DNA from: UBA5859 sp041940025 | GTDB taxonomy: Bacteria > Pseudomonadota > Gammaproteobacteria > UBA5859 | DNA: 64,000 bases | Direction of reading: 5' to 3' | NCBI GenBank assembly: GCA_041940025.1 | Contig: JBGTSY010000002.1 | Coordinates: forward strand, 1-64,000 | In this document: piece after piece, positions 62,667-64,000 of the stretch | Layout of the letters: each line of letters opens with the position of its first letter | Numbering within the stretch: the stretch's first letter is position 1 | Notes under the pieces: generated by a model | Seen by the model: only the letters and a program-made list of their open reading frames with translations | Database searches by the model: none | What the model was told of the DNA's origin: nothing | Made by a program: the position numbers and the translations under genes

Positions 62667-63671
62667 TTAGCCATAATTTGCTGCGCGAGCAAGAGCCATT
62701 TCTCTGGCGACTTGACACGCGTAATTTAAACTCTCCGCTGAAGCTTTTCCAGTAGCGGCCAGCGACAGTGCCGTACCATGATCCACAGAAGTTCGAATGA
62801 TGGGTAAACCTAAAGTAACATTGACCGCACGACCGAAACTGAGTTGTTTTAAGGTGGGAAGACCTTGATCGTGGTACATAGTGACCACTGCATCGTATTC
62901 TGATCGCATTTTTTCAGTAAATATTGAATCAGCAGAACAAGGTCCAATTAGATTGAGACCTTGAGCTTTTAGCTTATCGATCACTGGCTGTATGATTAAG
63001 ATCTCTTCTTCACCCAGCAGTCCATCTTCACCAGCATGAGGGTTTAAACCGCACACTGCTATAGTTGGTTTGTCTAAGTTAAATTCCTCTATTAATGATG
63101 AATTTAAAATTTCGATTGTATTGCTTACGCTATTTTGATTGATTGCCTCTGGTACCTTTTTCAAAGGTAGGTGAGTGGTGACCAGAGCGACCTTTAATGA
63201 ATCACTGACTAGTAACATAACAACCTTTTCAGGATCGCACCGGCATTGTCGCGCCAACCATTCAGTGTGTCCGGTGAATTCAAATCCAGCTGCGTCGATG
63301 ATCTTTTTATGTACCGGCGCGGTCACCATCGCACTGGTACTTTTGTTCATGCATGAATTTAATGCTACCTTTAGGCACTCTATCACATAGGCACTATTTT
63401 CTACATTGAGTTGCCCGGCCTCACTTTGTGCGGCACAGGGAACCGGATGTACAAATAGAGTGTGCGGATCTGACAATTCAAGGTGGGCACCGATAGAGAT
63501 CTCCTGCATATTTAAGGATAGATTCAATATTTTCGCGCGTTCGGTTAATAGTGTCGGATCCGCAATCACTATGGTGTTTTTTAATTGATTACTGGCTGCT
63601 AAAGAGAGTACTAAGTCCGGACCGATTCCGGCAGGCTCTCCTGCGGTCAGCACAAGTGGGGCTAGATGCAT
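62667..63671 (-). CDS. pdxA: 4-hydroxythreonine-4-phosphate dehydrogenase
   Basis: Pyridoxal-phosphate synthesis enzyme, 334 residues. Motifs: LVLTAGEPAGIGPDLVLSL, TGHTEWLA, VCGLNPHAGEDGLLGEEE (zinc-binding and substrate residues), MYHDQGLPTLKQLSFGRAVNVTLGLPIIRTSVDHGTALSLAATGKA in part. Sits 15 bases after surA, as usual, but rsmA no longer follows it. Confidence 0.97.
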   Translation of the reverse strand: MHLAPLVLTAGEPAGIGPDLVLSLAASNQLKNTIVIADPTLLTERAKILNLSLNMQEISIGAHLELSDPHTLFVHPVPCAAQSEAGQLNVENSAYVIECLKVALNSCMNKSTSAMVTAPVHKKIIDAAGFEFTGHTEWLARQCRCDPEKVVMLLVSDSLKVALVTTHLPLKKVPEAINQNSVSNTIEILNSSLIEEFNLDKPTIAVCGLNPHAGEDGLLGEEEILIIQPVIDKLKAQGLNLIGPCSADSIFTEKMRSEYDAVVTMYHDQGLPTLKQLSFGRAVNVTLGLPIIRTSVDHGTALSLAATGKASAESLNYACQVAREMALARAANYG

Positions 63672-63686
63672 ACTATCTACAAGAGA

Positions 63687-64000
63687 TTAGAGGCGTACTT
63701 CAACGTACGCTTCGTTGCGCAAATTGTTTAACCAAGCTTGTAGGGCTTCTTCATATTTTTGTTTGCGCAGAATATTGGCCGCACGAACGCGACGGTATTC
63801 TTCTGTATTATCTTGTTCACGACGCTCTAAGACCTGCACAATATGCCAACCATAACGGGTGCGAAAAGGTTCAGAGATTTCGTTGATCGAAAGTTGGTTT
63901 ATCTGTTCTTCGAAAGTGGGTACCAGATCACCTTCGTTCACCCAGCCAAGATCTCCACCGTTGGTGGCTGAGCCTTTATCGGCGGAGTATCGCTGTGCCA
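63687..64000 (-). CDS. surA: Periplasmic chaperone/peptidyl-prolyl isomerase SurA (3' part)
   Basis: Partial: the frame is open to the window edge, so only the C-terminal 104 residues are seen. The second parvulin domain is visible: GSATNGGDLGWVNEGDLVPTF, INEISEPFRTRYGWHIVQVLERRE, followed by the C-terminal helix RAANILRKQKYEEALQAWLNNLRNEAYVEVRL in key positions. SurA folds outer-membrane barrels. Stop at 63687, pdxA follows. Confidence 0.95.
   Translation of the reverse strand, partial: AQRYSADKGSATNGGDLGWVNEGDLVPTFEEQINQLSINEISEPFRTRYGWHIVQVLERREQDNTEEYRRVRAANILRKQKYEEALQAWLNNLRNEAYVEVRL

Noticed and set aside
1..64000. CRISPR array, integrase, transposase or rRNA operon
   Set aside because: None seen: no regularly spaced repeats, no recombinase motifs, no rRNA sequence.

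Overview
The window reads as a chromosomal segment of a gammaproteobacterium that I cannot name more closely. The gene neighbourhoods are typical of that class: gatCAB next to mreBCD-mrdA-rodA-mltB-rlpA-dacA-dat-ybeD-lipB-lipA; hemA-prfA-prmC-moeB-like divergent from a TPR lipoprotein-lolB-ispE-tRNA(Gln)-prs-rplY-pth-ychF; and a broken-up surA-pdxA-rsmA-apaG-apaH operon. Base composition looks moderate, and non-ATG starts (TTG, GTG, probably CTG and even ATC) are frequent.

Layout. 1-9 kb: tail of a lysine-rich histone-like protein, a strongly folded intergenic element, a small membrane protein, mpl (peptidoglycan recycling), a LON-substrate-binding-domain protein, a TraF-like outer membrane protein, an alpha/beta hydrolase, a Tat-exported PhoD-type phosphatase and a DedA-LssY membrane protein. 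9-20.5 kb: a long minus-strand cell-shape, cell-wall and lipoate cluster. 20.6-25 kb: gatCAB and a Dam-type adenine methylase. 24.8-26.4 kb: two previously hidden 52-residue paralogous membrane proteins on the minus strand flanking a secreted esterase, with a perfect CRP-type palindrome between the first small gene and the esterase. 26.7-35 kb: ATM1-like ABC exporter, SLC13/DASS anion transporter, membrane-anchored redoxin, MoxR-VWA pair and a GGDEF protein. 35-47.6 kb: housekeeping block (MoeB-like, prmC, prfA, hemA, TPR lipoprotein, lolB, ispE, tRNA-Gln, prs, rplY, pth, ychF, TM2 protein, START-like protein). 47.9-50.2 kb: a PQQ quinohaemoprotein dehydrogenase. 50.4-64 kb: apaH, apaG, an OmpA-like protein, a flavodoxin-like protein, rsmA, a 7 kb accessory island, pdxA and the 3' end of surA.

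The accessory island (about 55.3-62.6 kb) is the most interesting region. It separates rsmA from pdxA, two genes that normally sit side by side. It starts with a TIR-APAZ protein and a short Argonaute whose reading frames overlap by one base, which is the layout of a SPARTA (short prokaryotic Argonaute plus TIR-APAZ) defence system. A PD-(D/E)XK-type nuclease gene lies on the opposite strand. It is followed by a three-gene run of unrecognised proteins, the first two of which share a related C-terminal domain, and then by a protein with an N-terminal helix-turn-helix-like segment and a coiled coil. A 38-base sequence, 29/38 identical, lies upstream of both the SPARTA operon and the three-gene run, suggesting shared control or shared ancestry. 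No integrase, transposase, CRISPR array or rRNA gene is visible in the window.

Most non-canonical calls (ATC start of mreC, CTG start of dam, the folded element at 148-255, the two 52-residue paralogs, the 38-base element) were read directly from the bases and need comparative data to confirm.
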